Below are positions 8,317-17,324 of a stretch of 64,000 bases of DNA, piece by piece. The DNA is from Betaproteobacteria bacterium UBA5216. GTDB lineage: Bacteria > Pseudomonadota > Gammaproteobacteria > Burkholderiales > SG8-41. The stretch is from NCBI GenBank assembly GCA_002412495.1, contig DHVE01000101.1:1-64000 (forward strand). The letters run 5' to 3'. A model generated the notes under the pieces. That model was not told where the DNA came from. It worked only from the letters and a program-made list of their open reading frames with translations, and ran no database searches. The position numbers and the translations under genes are program-made. Numbering within the stretch: the stretch's first letter is position 1; each line of letters starts with the position of its first letter.

Positions 8317-10404
8317 ATGAAAACTCCCGATCCGGCTTCCAATGTCGTTGCGTTGCCCGTGCTGTCCGGTCACCAGCCGGTCAAGGTGCTGACGTTTCCC
8401 GACAGCCCGTTTCGCCTGCACCAGACCTTCGAGCCGGCGGGCGATCAGCCGCAGGCCATTGAAAAACTGACCGAAGGGCTGCGCGACGGCTTGTCGTTCC
8501 AGACCCTGTTGGGTGTGACCGGCTCCGGCAAAACTTACACCATGGCGCACGTGATTGCACGCATGGGCGTGCCGGCGCTGATCATGGCGCCGAACAAAAC
8601 GCTGGCGGCGCAGTTGTACTCGGAAATGCGCGAGTTTTTCCCGGAAAACGCCATGGAGTATTTCGTGTCGTACTACGATTACTACCAGCCGGAGGCGTAC
8701 GTGCCGTCGAAGGATTTGTTCATCGAAAAAGATTCCAGCATCAATGAACACATCGAGCAGATGCGTTTGTCGGCGACCAAGTCGCTGATGGAACGGCGCG
8801 ACGTGATTATCGTTGCCACGGTCTCGGCCATTTACGGTATTGGTGATCCGGTGGACTACCACGGCATGATTTTGCACCTGCGCGAGAATGAAAAGCTGGA
8901 ACAGCGGGTGGCGATCAAGCGCCTGACGGAAATGCAGTACGACCGCAACGACGTGGAGTTCAAGCGCGGCGTGTTTCGCGTGCGCGGCGACGTGATCGAT
9001 ATCTTCCCGGCGGAAAACGCCGAAAACGCGGTGCGCGTGACGATGTTCGACGACGAGGTGGAAAGCATCCACGTGTTCGATCCGCTGACGGGGCATATGC
9101 TGCAACGGGTGGGGCGCTTCACGGTTTATCCGTCCAGCCACTATGTCACGCCGCGCGCCACCACGCTGCGCGCGATTGAGGCGATCAAGGACGAGCTGCG
9201 CGACCGTATCGAGTTCTATCAAAAAGCCAATCAACTGGTCGAATGCCAGCGCATCGAGCAACGCACGCGTTTCGATCTGGAAATGCTCAATGAAATGGGT
9301 TTTTGCAAGGGCATCGAGAATTATTCCCGCCACCTGTCGGGACGCAAGCCGGGCGAGCCGCCGCCCACGCTGATCGATTATCTGCCGCACGATGCAATCA
9401 TGTTTCTGGATGAAAGCCATGTGACGATTCCGCAGGTGGGCGGCATGTACAAGGGCGACCGCGCGCGCAAGGAAAACCTGGTGAATTACGGCTTCCGGTT
9501 GCCCTCGGCGCTTGATAACCGGCCGTTGCGTTTTGATGAGTTCGAGGTGCTGATGCGCCGAACCGTGTTTGTGTCGGCAACGCCCTCCGTTTACGAAAGC
9601 GAACACCAGTCGCAAGTGGTGGAGCAGGTGGTGCGCCCGACCGGGTTGATCGATCCGCGCATTGACGTACGTCCGGCTACCACGCAGGTCGATGATTTAA
9701 TGTCGGAAATCAACAAACGCGTGGCCATCGGCGAACGCGTGCTGGTAACCACGCTGACCAAGCGGATGGCGGAAGACCTCACCGAGTATTTTGCCGAGCA
9801 TCGCATCAAGGTGCGTTACCTGCATTCGGATATCGACACGGTGGAGCGCGTGGAAATCATCCGCGACCTACGGCTGGGGGAATTCGATGTGCTGATCGGC
9901 ATCAATCTGCTGCGGGAAGGGCTCGATATACCGGAGGTGTCGCTGGTGGCGATACTCGACGCGGACAAGGAAGGGTTTCTGCGTTCGGAACGTTCGCTGA
10001 TTCAAACCATTGGCCGCGCCGCGCGGCATATTAACGGCATGGCGATTTTGTATGCGGATCGAATGACGGATTCCATGAAGCGCGCGATTGGTGAAACCGA
10101 CCGGCGCCGCGGGAAGCAGGTTGAACACAACACGGCCCATGGCATCACGCCGATGGGGGTCAACAAGCGTATCAAGGACATCATCGACGGCGTTTATGAT
10201 CGCGACGAAGCGCGACTGGAATTGAAGGCGGCGCAAAACCAGGCGCGTTACGAATCAATGGGCGCGAAGGAAATGACGCGCGAGATCAAGCAGCTCGAAA
10301 AAGCCATGCTCGACGCCGCCAAGAATCTCGAATTTGAAAAAGCCGCGAAATTGCGCGACGAGCTGCGGATTTTGCGGGAACGCTTGTTCATACAGGCGGC
10401 CTAG
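8317..10404 (+). CDS. uvrB: Excinuclease ABC subunit B
   Basis: The product from the ATG at 8317 is 695 residues, normal for UvrB. It has the Walker A motif GVTGSGKTYT, the damage-probing beta-hairpin region YYDYYQPEAYVP, the DEAH-like MFLDESH, and helicase motifs GINLLREGLDIP and QTIGRAARH. A C-terminal UVR domain (LEFEKAAKLRDEL) contacts UvrC. UvrB receives damaged DNA from UvrA and loads UvrC in nucleotide excision repair. The frame opens further upstream at 8200, but the extra 39 residues do not look like UvrB. No SOS box was identified with confidence. Confidence 0.97.
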   Translation: MKTPDPASNVVALPVLSGHQPVKVLTFPDSPFRLHQTFEPAGDQPQAIEKLTEGLRDGLSFQTLLGVTGSGKTYTMAHVIARMGVPALIMAPNKTLAAQLYSEMREFFPENAMEYFVSYYDYYQPEAYVPSKDLFIEKDSSINEHIEQMRLSATKSLMERRDVIIVATVSAIYGIGDPVDYHGMILHLRENEKLEQRVAIKRLTEMQYDRNDVEFKRGVFRVRGDVIDIFPAENAENAVRVTMFDDEVESIHVFDPLTGHMLQRVGRFTVYPSSHYVTPRATTLRAIEAIKDELRDRIEFYQKANQLVECQRIEQRTRFDLEMLNEMGFCKGIENYSRHLSGRKPGEPPPTLIDYLPHDAIMFLDESHVTIPQVGGMYKGDRARKENLVNYGFRLPSALDNRPLRFDEFEVLMRRTVFVSATPSVYESEHQSQVVEQVVRPTGLIDPRIDVRPATTQVDDLMSEINKRVAIGERVLVTTLTKRMAEDLTEYFAEHRIKVRYLHSDIDTVERVEIIRDLRLGEFDVLIGINLLREGLDIPEVSLVAILDADKEGFLRSERSLIQTIGRAARHINGMAILYADRMTDSMKRAIGETDRRRGKQVEHNTAHGITPMGVNKRIKDIIDGVYDRDEARLELKAAQNQARYESMGAKEMTREIKQLEKAMLDAAKNLEFEKAAKLRDELRILRERLFIQAA

Positions 10405-10557
10405 TCACATTGTGCGTCGCGCGTGGCACGGTGGTTGTGGCGGCATGGCGCGCTGGTTCCGGCGCGCTAACTTATTTAAAATAGTCGTTCAAGGCGAATA
10501 CGCGGCGCGGGTGACATCCGGTTGAGGTTCGCGGCAAATCAATCCGAGGAGTTTTAA

Positions 10558-11385
10558 ATGACCAATCGTCAAGGCGAAATCGCCGCAGCGCTGAATGTGA
10601 CACCCCCGTTCGCCGACACGGCTGCCCTAGTGGCCGAGATCGAGCGCCGCAAGGCGTTCATCAAGCAGTGCTTGCACAATGCGCGCCTCAAGGTGCTGGT
10701 GCTCGGCATCAGCGGTGGTGTTGATTCCATGACGGCGGGACGTCTTGCACAGTTGTCGGTGGAGGAATTGCGCGCGGCCACCGGCGACAAGGAGTACCGC
10801 TTTATCGCCGTGCGGCTGCCGCACAATGTTCAGCACGACGAGCACGATGCCGCTGCATCGATGAAGTTCATCCGTGCCGATGTCGAAGACACCGTGAACA
10901 TTGCCGACGCCGTGGCCGGGCTGGCTGGACAAGTGAAGGGGTTGCGTGATTTAACCCCCGCGCGGCGTGATTTTGTGTTGGGCAATACCAAGGCCCGCAT
11001 CCGCATGGTCGCGCAATACACTATCGCCAATGCCCACAACGGCTTGGTGATCGGGACCGATCACGCGGCCGAGGCGGTGATGGGGTTCTTTACCAAATTT
11101 GGTGATGGCGCCTGTGATCTTGCACCGCTCAGCGGTCTGGTCAAGGGGCAGGTGCGCGCCATCGCGCGGCATCTTGGCGCGCCGGAAAATCTGGTCGAAA
11201 AAGTGCCGACTGCGGATCTTGAAGAATTACGCCCCGGCAAGCCGGACGAGGAATCCCACGGTGTTAGCTACACGCAGATCGACGCATTTTTGCACGGGCA
11301 AGAAGTGGACGAAGCGGCCTATGCGGCCATCGTGCGCACGTATGACAATACCCGGCACAAGCGCGAATTGCCGTTCGTGCCGTAG
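10558..11385 (+). CDS. nadE: NH3-dependent NAD+ synthetase
   Basis: The 275-residue protein has the N-type ATP pyrophosphatase loop GISGGVDS near residue 52 and the NadE C-terminal signature RTYDNTRHKRELPFVP. Length and the absence of a nitrilase domain match the ammonia-dependent E. coli form rather than the glutamine-dependent form. It converts deamido-NAD, ATP and ammonia to NAD in the cytoplasm. A good ribosome site (GAGGAG) precedes the ATG. It stands alone between uvrB and the phosphatase gene. Confidence 0.95.
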   Translation: MTNRQGEIAAALNVTPPFADTAALVAEIERRKAFIKQCLHNARLKVLVLGISGGVDSMTAGRLAQLSVEELRAATGDKEYRFIAVRLPHNVQHDEHDAAASMKFIRADVEDTVNIADAVAGLAGQVKGLRDLTPARRDFVLGNTKARIRMVAQYTIANAHNGLVIGTDHAAEAVMGFFTKFGDGACDLAPLSGLVKGQVRAIARHLGAPENLVEKVPTADLEELRPGKPDEESHGVSYTQIDAFLHGQEVDEAAYAAIVRTYDNTRHKRELPFVP

Positions 11386-11425
11386 GGGGTATGCTTGGGC
11401 GGTCATTCTGTAAGTATGTGTTTCG

Positions 11426-11908
11426 ATGAGTAAAATTAAAGTATTGTTCGTGTGCATGGGCAATATCTGCCGTTCGCCCACGGCGGAAGCAGTATTTCGG
11501 CACGCAGTGAGTGCCGCCGGTTTACAGCAGCAGATCCAGTGCGATTCCGCCGGCACCCATGGCTATCACATCGGCGACCCGCCAGATGATCGCTCACAGC
11601 GCCACGCTGCCCGGCGCGGCTACGACCTTAGCGCATTGCGCGCGCGGCAGGTGATGGCCGACGATTTCGAAAAATTTGATTATCTGCTGGCCATGGACGA
11701 AAACAATTTGTCATTGCTCGCGCGCGATTGCCCGGCCGCGTACGCGGAAAAACTTGCGCTGTTCATGCGCCACGGTGTGAGACAGTCAGCGGTGGCCGTG
11801 CCGGACCCTTATTACGGCGGTGCGCAAGGCTTCGAACGTGTGCTCGACATGGTGGAGGATGCGGCGCAGGGGGTGCTGCGCCACATCCGGTCCGCTCATA
11901 ACTTATAG
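11426..11908 (+). CDS. Low-molecular-weight protein-tyrosine phosphatase
   Basis: The 160-residue product has the catalytic P-loop CMGNICRS (CX5R plus Ser) at residues 10-17 and the general-acid loop DPYYGG near residue 129. Both are diagnostic for this family, and the length is typical. The protein is cytoplasmic. Betaproteobacterial members may act on phosphotyrosine in polysaccharide kinases, or on small phosphoesters; no kinase gene is nearby to decide. It converges on rne, with the stops 18 bases apart. Confidence 0.93.
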   Translation: MSKIKVLFVCMGNICRSPTAEAVFRHAVSAAGLQQQIQCDSAGTHGYHIGDPPDDRSQRHAARRGYDLSALRARQVMADDFEKFDYLLAMDENNLSLLARDCPAAYAEKLALFMRHGVRQSAVAVPDPYYGGAQGFERVLDMVEDAAQGVLRHIRSAHNL

Positions 11909-11926
11909 CGACGTGTGCCGCGCGTG

Positions 11927-14863
11927 TTACGCGGGGGGCTGCGCGCGCTGTGTCTCCACCTGCACCAACGGCTCGTCCACGACGGGCGGCAATACCGGGC
12001 GCGTGCGCCGTACGCGCGGCACCGCCGGCGCGGCTGCCATGGCGGCTTGTGCCGCTTGCACTTTGCTGTGATCGGATTCGATCTGCGTCAGTCCGCTGGA
12101 CCAATCCAGCTTCAGTGGCTCGGGCACGACGACGGGGATAGGCGCGGGTGACGGGGCCACCGGAACTACCGGCGCGGGCGTAACGGCCACCGGAGCCGTT
12201 GTGACAGGTGCGGCGGGGGCAACTGGGGGCACTGCGGCCACCGCTGCAACAGGGATGGGGGCTGCCGGTTGCACAGTCACCGGTTCGGGTGCGCTGTTGG
12301 CCAATGGAACGGGCGTCGCGAGCACATCCGGCGGGGGGGGCGTCGCTGAAATGACGGGAGACGGCGCCGGTGAAGCCACCGGTGCGACAGGCGCACTGAC
12401 TGGCATGGCGGGGGCAGTAGACGCAGCAAGCGGCGCTGCATCGTGGCTGCCGACGGCGGTTTCAGGGGCAAATTCCCCTTCGAATTCGCCACGCGGACGC
12501 GGCACAAATGGCGTGCGCGGGTAACGGTATTTGCGCTCGCCACGAGGTTCGCGTGGCTCGCGAGGTTCACGCGCCTCCCGCGCTGGTGCATCGGAAGCGG
12601 CTGCGTTGGCCGATGCGGAGGACGTTGCATCTTGCTCATGGCGCTGTCCTTCCGAACGCTCACCGCGTCCACGGCCCCGGCGGCGGCGGCCTCGGCCTTC
12701 CCCGTTTCCCCCCGCTGATTGTTCCTGTACCGGTACGGCGGTCACGCCTTCCGGGGCGGCCAGTGCTTGTGCCGGAGCGTCAGCGGCTGCCTCGTGGTCA
12801 CGACGCGGCCGTTGCTGTTGGTTGCGTTCGCCGCGATCGTTGCGATCACCGCGGTTTGGGCGCTCGCCGCGCTCATTGCGCTCCCCGCGATCAGCGCCAT
12901 CACGCTCGGGACGTTCGCCACGCTCGCCGCGATGGCGATTGCGGCCACCGGAGCGATGCTCATCGCGATCCCGTCGCGGGCCTTGGCGTGACCGGTCGCG
13001 CCGGCCTTCTTCTCGTTTTTCACTTGTGGCGGAGGCTGAAGCGGTTGTCGTCGCAGTAGCGGCGGCGGTGACGGCCACGGCTTCCGGCTTGCGGCGGAAC
13101 CAGCCCAAAATCTTGCCGACTATCGAAGGCTCGCCCGGTGTTGCCGTCGCCGCAACGGTAGGGGCTGCCGGGGAGGCTTCGGGAGCTGGCGCGGGTTGAA
13201 CCGGCGGACGCTCGGGCGGGGTAATGCCCTTGACGGCGGCTTCCTGACGTGGCGCGGCCGCTTCGGAGGCAGCCGACGGTTTTTCGGTTTCTTCTGGCGC
13301 CTTCACCATTTCATAGCTGGGCGGCAGCGGTTCGCTGTGATTCAGATCATCGTGGCGCATCCGCGTGATGGTGTAGTTCGGCGTTTCCAGATGAATATTG
13401 GGAATCAGCGTGACGGTGACGCGGTGACGGACTTCGAGCTGCTGTATGTCGTGGCGTTTTTCGTTCAGCAGGAAAGTGGCGACATCGACCGGCACCTGGG
13501 CGTGCACGGCAGCCGTGCTTTCCTTCATCGATTCTTCCTGCAGGATACGCAGGATATGCAGCGCGGTTGATTCGCAGCCGCGTATGTGACCGGTGCCATG
13601 GCAGCGCGGGCAGGCCTCGTGGCTGGATTCCCCCAGCGACGGACGCAGCCGCTGGCGCGACAGTTCCATCAGGCCGAAGCGTGAAATCTTGCCGAGTTGC
13701 ACGCGCGCGCGGTCATAACGCAGTGAATCGCGTAATTTGTTTTCAACCTCGCGCTGATTGCGCTGGTTTTCCATATCGATGAAATCAATCACCACCAGAC
13801 CGCCCAGGTCGCGCAAGCGCAATTGACGCGCGACTTCTTCCGCGGCTTCGAGGTTGGTGCGGAACGCGGTTTCTTCGATGTCGTGGCCGCGCGTGGCGCG
13901 CGCGGAGTTCACGTCCACCGACACCAGCGCTTCGGTGTGGTCGATCACGATTGCTCCGCCGGAAGGCAGGTTGACCGAGCGCGAATGCGCGGTCTCGATC
14001 TGATGCTCGATCTGGAAGCGCGAGAAGAGCGGGACGTCGTCGCTGTAGTGCTTGACCAGACCCACCTTGGTGGGCATGACCAGAGACATGAAGTGCTGCG
14101 CCTGCTCGTGAATGTCGGCGGTGTCGATGAGGATTTCGCCGATTTCGTCGTGGAAATAATCCCGGATGGCGCGCACCACGAGATTGCTTTCAAGATAGAT
14201 CAGGAATGGCGCCGGGTTCAGGCGCTTGGGCTTGCCCGTGGCGCCTTCCTTGGGTTCCTCGAACTGCGGTTGCGACGCGCTGTCAATGGCTTCCCACAGC
14301 TTGAGGAGATAGTTAAGATCCCACTTGAGTTCTTCGGCCTCGCGGCCGATGGCCGCGGTGCGCGCGATCACGCTCATGCCGTTAGGGATCTCCAGGCCAT
14401 CGATCACGTCGCGCAGTTCGTTGCGGTCTTCGCCTTCGATGCGGCGCGACACGCCACCGCCACGCGGATTATTGGGCATCAAGACCAGATAGCGGCCGGC
14501 CAGACTGATAAACGTGGTGAGCGCAGCGCCCTTGGTGCCGCGTTCGTCCTTGTCTACCTGGACGATGATTTCCTGGCCTTCGCGCAGCGCCTCTTTGATG
14601 GTGGCGCGGCCGACATCGACGCCGGGTTTGAAGTAGGCGCGAGCGACCTCCTTGAACGGGAGGAAGCCATGACGCTCGGCGCCATAATCGACAAAGGCGG
14701 CTTCGAGGCTGGGCTCGACGCGCGTGATAATGCCCTTGTAGATGTTGCTCTTTTTTTGCTCTTTGGATGAGGATTCGATATCGAGGTCTACCAGCTTTTG
14801 ACCATCGACTATCGCAACGCGCAGCTCCTCGGCTTGCGTCGCGTTAAACAACATTCTTTTCAT
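11927..14863 (-). CDS. rne: Ribonuclease E
   Basis: The 978-residue protein starts with MKRMLFNATQAEELRVAIVD. It has an S1 domain (about 37-120), a 5'-sensor region, and a DNase-I-like catalytic domain with the metal-binding aspartates in VSVDVNSARATRG (about 316) and VIDFIDM (about 358). The zinc-link CPRCHGTG lies near 420. The C-terminal half is disordered: first an Arg/Asp/Glu/Gly-rich stretch with many RGER-like repeats, then a Pro/Ala/Val-rich tail. RNase E initiates mRNA decay and rRNA/tRNA maturation, and the basic tail probably binds RNA and degradosome partners. It is divergent from rluC across a 511-base gap, as in many proteobacteria. Confidence 0.97.
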   Translation of the reverse strand: MKRMLFNATQAEELRVAIVDGQKLVDLDIESSSKEQKKSNIYKGIITRVEPSLEAAFVDYGAERHGFLPFKEVARAYFKPGVDVGRATIKEALREGQEIIVQVDKDERGTKGAALTTFISLAGRYLVLMPNNPRGGGVSRRIEGEDRNELRDVIDGLEIPNGMSVIARTAAIGREAEELKWDLNYLLKLWEAIDSASQPQFEEPKEGATGKPKRLNPAPFLIYLESNLVVRAIRDYFHDEIGEILIDTADIHEQAQHFMSLVMPTKVGLVKHYSDDVPLFSRFQIEHQIETAHSRSVNLPSGGAIVIDHTEALVSVDVNSARATRGHDIEETAFRTNLEAAEEVARQLRLRDLGGLVVIDFIDMENQRNQREVENKLRDSLRYDRARVQLGKISRFGLMELSRQRLRPSLGESSHEACPRCHGTGHIRGCESTALHILRILQEESMKESTAAVHAQVPVDVATFLLNEKRHDIQQLEVRHRVTVTLIPNIHLETPNYTITRMRHDDLNHSEPLPPSYEMVKAPEETEKPSAASEAAAPRQEAAVKGITPPERPPVQPAPAPEASPAAPTVAATATPGEPSIVGKILGWFRRKPEAVAVTAAATATTTASASATSEKREEGRRDRSRQGPRRDRDEHRSGGRNRHRGERGERPERDGADRGERNERGERPNRGDRNDRGERNQQQRPRRDHEAAADAPAQALAAPEGVTAVPVQEQSAGGNGEGRGRRRRGRGRGERSEGQRHEQDATSSASANAAASDAPAREAREPREPREPRGERKYRYPRTPFVPRPRGEFEGEFAPETAVGSHDAAPLAASTAPAMPVSAPVAPVASPAPSPVISATPPPPDVLATPVPLANSAPEPVTVQPAAPIPVAAVAAVPPVAPAAPVTTAPVAVTPAPVVPVAPSPAPIPVVVPEPLKLDWSSGLTQIESDHSKVQAAQAAMAAAPAVPRVRRTRPVLPPVVDEPLVQVETQRAQPPA

Positions 14864-15374
14864 CTTCTTCTCCCGCGCTCAATGTGCCACGGGATGGGCA
14901 AAGCCGATGCCGCCACGCTCGCGCGCGGGGGCGGATTCAACGTCAGTCTGTAGCGGTATAAAACATACGGTGCAAGGCTGATTCGAAGTTTCTTGGTTTT
15001 GCCTGTTGCGGACCCGCCGCACTGTCGTGGGCGTTTCCGTATTCAAACGGTGCTTTGAGCGCGAATTTCAACTATCGACTACTATCGCTACTTGGCGGTG
15101 AGCGACATTAACCGCTATTTTCCGGGACTGCGGTGGCGCTTTTTTTGCGCGGCAAGGCAATGCCGGTTCTGGTTTTTGGTACAGGTTACAAAAGTGCGAT
15201 CCCGATTGATCCGTCGGTTGCAGGCCGCCAGCATGCTTCGCACTGTGGAAGCCAGACCTTGCAATCCTGCGGCTTGAGTACTGACCGGCTGAAATTTGTT
15301 TCCGCCGGTTTCCATCAAGTCCGCATCCAACACGGGGGAAACCCGGATGCTGCACTGCGAAATAGTATAATCAA
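14864..15374. other. Divergent rne / rluC intergenic region, probable rne leader
   Basis: These 511 bases hold only short overlapping reading frames without coding character. The rluC start lies at the right end, and the rne start at the left end, so most of the gap is available as an rne 5' leader. In E. coli a long rne leader folds and mediates autoregulation by RNase E. Short inverted repeats are present here (CCGGCTGAAATTTGTTTCCGCCGG lies around 15283-15307), but no specific hairpin can be equated with the E. coli element. Confidence 0.45.
15366..15371 (+). promoter_or_regulatory. Perfect -10 hexamer adjoining the rluC start codon
   Basis: TATAAT sits at 15366-15371, three bases before the ATG at 15375. 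There is no Shine-Dalgarno sequence between an in-frame stop (TAG 15363-15365) and that ATG. If this is a genuine -10 box, transcription would start within or next to the initiation codon and the mRNA would be leaderless. No convincing -35 box was found at the right distance, so the call is tentative. Confidence 0.35.
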
Positions 15375-16346
15375 ATGAAGCAGTTAAGTAAAGAAACTGT
15401 AAATTGGCTGGAAGTTGGCGCCGAAGAGTCCGGCCAGCGTATCGACAACTACTTGATACGATGGCTTAAAGGGGTGCCGAAGAGCCATGTTTACCGCATC
15501 CTGCGCAGCGGCGAGGTGCGGGTGAACAAGGGCAGAATCGGCCCGGATTACCGGGTTCAGGACGGCGACCGTGTGCGGGTGCCGCCGATCCGGACAGCCC
15601 AGTGCGACGCCACTATGGCGCCGAAAAGCGGTCCATTGTTGAACTTTGACATCCTTTACGAAGATGCGGCGTTGCTGGTTATCAACAAGCCGTCAGGATT
15701 GGCGGTGCATGGTGGCAGCGGCATCAGTCTCGGTGCAATCGAGCAGCTGCGCGCGTTGCGCCCCGAAGCAAAATTTCTTGAGCTGGCGCATCGGCTGGAT
15801 CGCGACACGTCGGGTATTTTGATGTTTGCGAAAAAGCGATCGTCGCTGGTGGCGCTGCATGAACAATTGCGCGAAGGGCGGGTGCGAAAAATATACCTGG
15901 CGCTGGTGCGCGGCCACTGGCGCGACGCGAAACGCGCGGTCAAGGCGCCGCTGCAAAAACATCTGCTGGCCAACGGTGAACGGCGTGTGTCGGTGAATGA
16001 CGATGGCCAAGTGGCGCACACGATTTTTCGCTTGCGCCAGTCGTGGCCGAATGCCACGCCGCCGTTCAGTCTTCTGGAAGCGGAACTGAAAACCGGCCGC
16101 ACGCATCAGATACGGGTGCATCTTGCGCATCTGCTGTTCCCGATAGCCGGCGACGATAAGTACGGCGATTTTGCGTTAAATAAAGACCTTAAAAAACAAA
16201 AACTTAAAAGAATGTTTCTACACGCCTCCCAAACCGGCATTACCCATCCGGACAGCGGTCAGCCATTGCGCTTTGAAGCGCCGTTGCCCGCCGAGCTGGA
16301 AGAATTTCTCGCCCAACTGAATCAAGCCCATGCCGAAACAATTTGA
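15375..16346 (+). CDS. rluC: 23S rRNA pseudouridine synthase, RluC/RluD family
   Basis: The 323-residue protein has an N-terminal S4 RNA-binding domain (GQRIDNYLIRWL to about residue 75) and the RluA-family catalytic motif HRLDRDTSGILMFAK with the nucleophilic Asp near residue 143. Downstream, AELKTGRTHQIRVHLA is the conserved RTHQIR block. Its place opposite rne and its length fit RluC, which modifies U955, U2504 and U2580 of 23S rRNA in E. coli. The start is fixed by an in-frame stop at 15363. Its end overlaps the HAD phosphatase gene by 17 bases. Confidence 0.92.
   Translation: MKQLSKETVNWLEVGAEESGQRIDNYLIRWLKGVPKSHVYRILRSGEVRVNKGRIGPDYRVQDGDRVRVPPIRTAQCDATMAPKSGPLLNFDILYEDAALLVINKPSGLAVHGGSGISLGAIEQLRALRPEAKFLELAHRLDRDTSGILMFAKKRSSLVALHEQLREGRVRKIYLALVRGHWRDAKRAVKAPLQKHLLANGERRVSVNDDGQVAHTIFRLRQSWPNATPPFSLLEAELKTGRTHQIRVHLAHLLFPIAGDDKYGDFALNKDLKKQKLKRMFLHASQTGITHPDSGQPLRFEAPLPAELEEFLAQLNQAHAETI
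16189..16207 (+). repeat. AT-rich 19-mer element, weaker copy inside rluC
   Basis: TTAAAAAACAAAAACTTAA matches the 19-base consensus at 15 positions. It lies inside the rluC coding sequence, in a lysine-rich stretch (DLKKQKLKR), so the match may come from codon content rather than shared origin. Confidence 0.3.
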
Positions 16347-16986
16347 TCTGCTGGTATTCGACTGGGACGGCACGCTGATGGATTCGGCTGCCGCGATCAC
16401 TGCGTCGTTACGCGACGCTTGCGCCGATCTGGATCTGCCGGTGCCGAGCGAAGAGCGCGCGCGTTATGTGATCGGATTGGGGTTGACTGATGCGCTGAAA
16501 TATCTGCTGCCGGATTTGCCGCCGGTCGGATATCCGGCGCTTCTGGAACGCTATCGCCATCATTTTCAGCGGCAGGACCGGGACACCACCTTGTTCCACG
16601 GTGCGCCGCAAATGTTGCGCGCGCTGGGTGACGCGGGTTTCATGCTGGCAGTCGCCACCGGCAAAAGCCGCCGCGGTCTGGATCGTGCGCTCGAAGCCAC
16701 CGGGCTGATGCAAGTTTTTCACGCCACGCGCTGCGCGGACGAAGGCTTCTCCAAGCCGCATCCGGGCATGTTGTTGTGGCTGCTGGACGAACTCAATGTC
16801 GCGCGCGAGCGGGCGCTGATGATCGGCGACACCTCTCATGACATGGAGATGGCGGCGGCGGCCGAGGTCGCTCGGGTGGGGGTGGCGTATGGCGCGCATC
16901 CGCGTGAAAGCCTGCTCAAACATGATCCTGTCGTTTGCCTCGATTCCTTTGGCGAGTTGTCGCAATGGCTGACGACGCACGCGTGA
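16330..16986 (+). CDS. HAD-superfamily hydrolase, phosphoglycolate phosphatase-like
   Basis: The 218-residue protein has HAD motif I DWDGTLMDS at residues 10-18, motif II around VATGKSRRGL, and the aspartates of motif IV in MIGDTSHDMEMA. A helical cap lies between motifs I and II, as in subfamily IA phosphatases such as Gph. Close homologues next to rluC are often annotated as phosphoglycolate phosphatase, but the substrate cannot be proved here. It overlaps both neighbours, so it belongs to an rluC-HAD-Rieske-sppA operon. Confidence 0.88.
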   Translation: MPKQFDLLVFDWDGTLMDSAAAITASLRDACADLDLPVPSEERARYVIGLGLTDALKYLLPDLPPVGYPALLERYRHHFQRQDRDTTLFHGAPQMLRALGDAGFMLAVATGKSRRGLDRALEATGLMQVFHATRCADEGFSKPHPGMLLWLLDELNVARERALMIGDTSHDMEMAAAAEVARVGVAYGAHPRESLLKHDPVVCLDSFGELSQWLTTHA

Positions 16987-17324
16987 TCTGCGCCAGCGCC
17001 GCGCTACGGGACGGTGGCAGGGGGGTGCGGTTTATCGTTCGGGAAGCAGGTCGCGATGTGCCGGCTTTCGTCGTGCGCTACAACGGAAAAGTGCATGCCT
17101 ATGTCAACCGTTGCGCGCATGTGCCGGTGGAACTCGACTGGACCGAAGGCGATTTTTTTGATTATTCCAAGCTATACTTGATTTGTGCAACGCATGGCGC
17201 CATGTACCTGCCGGAAAGCGGCGTGTGCGTGCAAGGCCCTTGTCCCGGGAAACGGCTCCAATCCGTGCCGGTCGAAGAACGCGATGGACAGATCATTCAT
17301 CTGAAGGAAACTCACCATGTCTGA
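16965..17324 (+). CDS. Rieske [2Fe-2S] domain protein
   Basis: From the ATG at 16965 the product is 119 residues and essentially a single Rieske domain. The cluster ligands are in CAH (near residue 45) and CATH (near residue 66), the CxH...CxxH pattern. No signal peptide or membrane helix is seen, so it is a soluble ferredoxin-like electron carrier. It overlaps the end of the HAD gene by 22 bases and the start of sppA by 8 bases. The same order is common in betaproteobacteria, but the electron partner is unknown. Confidence 0.9.
   Translation: MADDARVICASAALRDGGRGVRFIVREAGRDVPAFVVRYNGKVHAYVNRCAHVPVELDWTEGDFFDYSKLYLICATHGAMYLPESGVCVQGPCPGKRLQSVPVEERDGQIIHLKETHHV

Noticed and set aside
8296..9615. 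Long minus-strand reading frame (439 codons) opposite uvrB
   Set aside because: It is a shadow of uvrB: composition is His/Arg/Gln-rich, there is no ribosome site and no recognisable domain, and the plus-strand UvrB motifs are unmistakable.
10558..10570. Riboswitch before nadE
   Set aside because: The 153-base gap before nadE shows only a GCGCGC self-complementary hairpin and no known NAD or other riboswitch pattern.
13823..14770. Plus-strand reading frame (315 codons) opposite rne
   Set aside because: It mirrors the rne catalytic domain, which has strong family motifs; the antisense product resembles nothing.
15068..15378. Several short reading frames in the rne/rluC gap
   Set aside because: They overlap one another on both strands, lack ribosome sites and have no family features; the gap is better explained as leader and promoter DNA.
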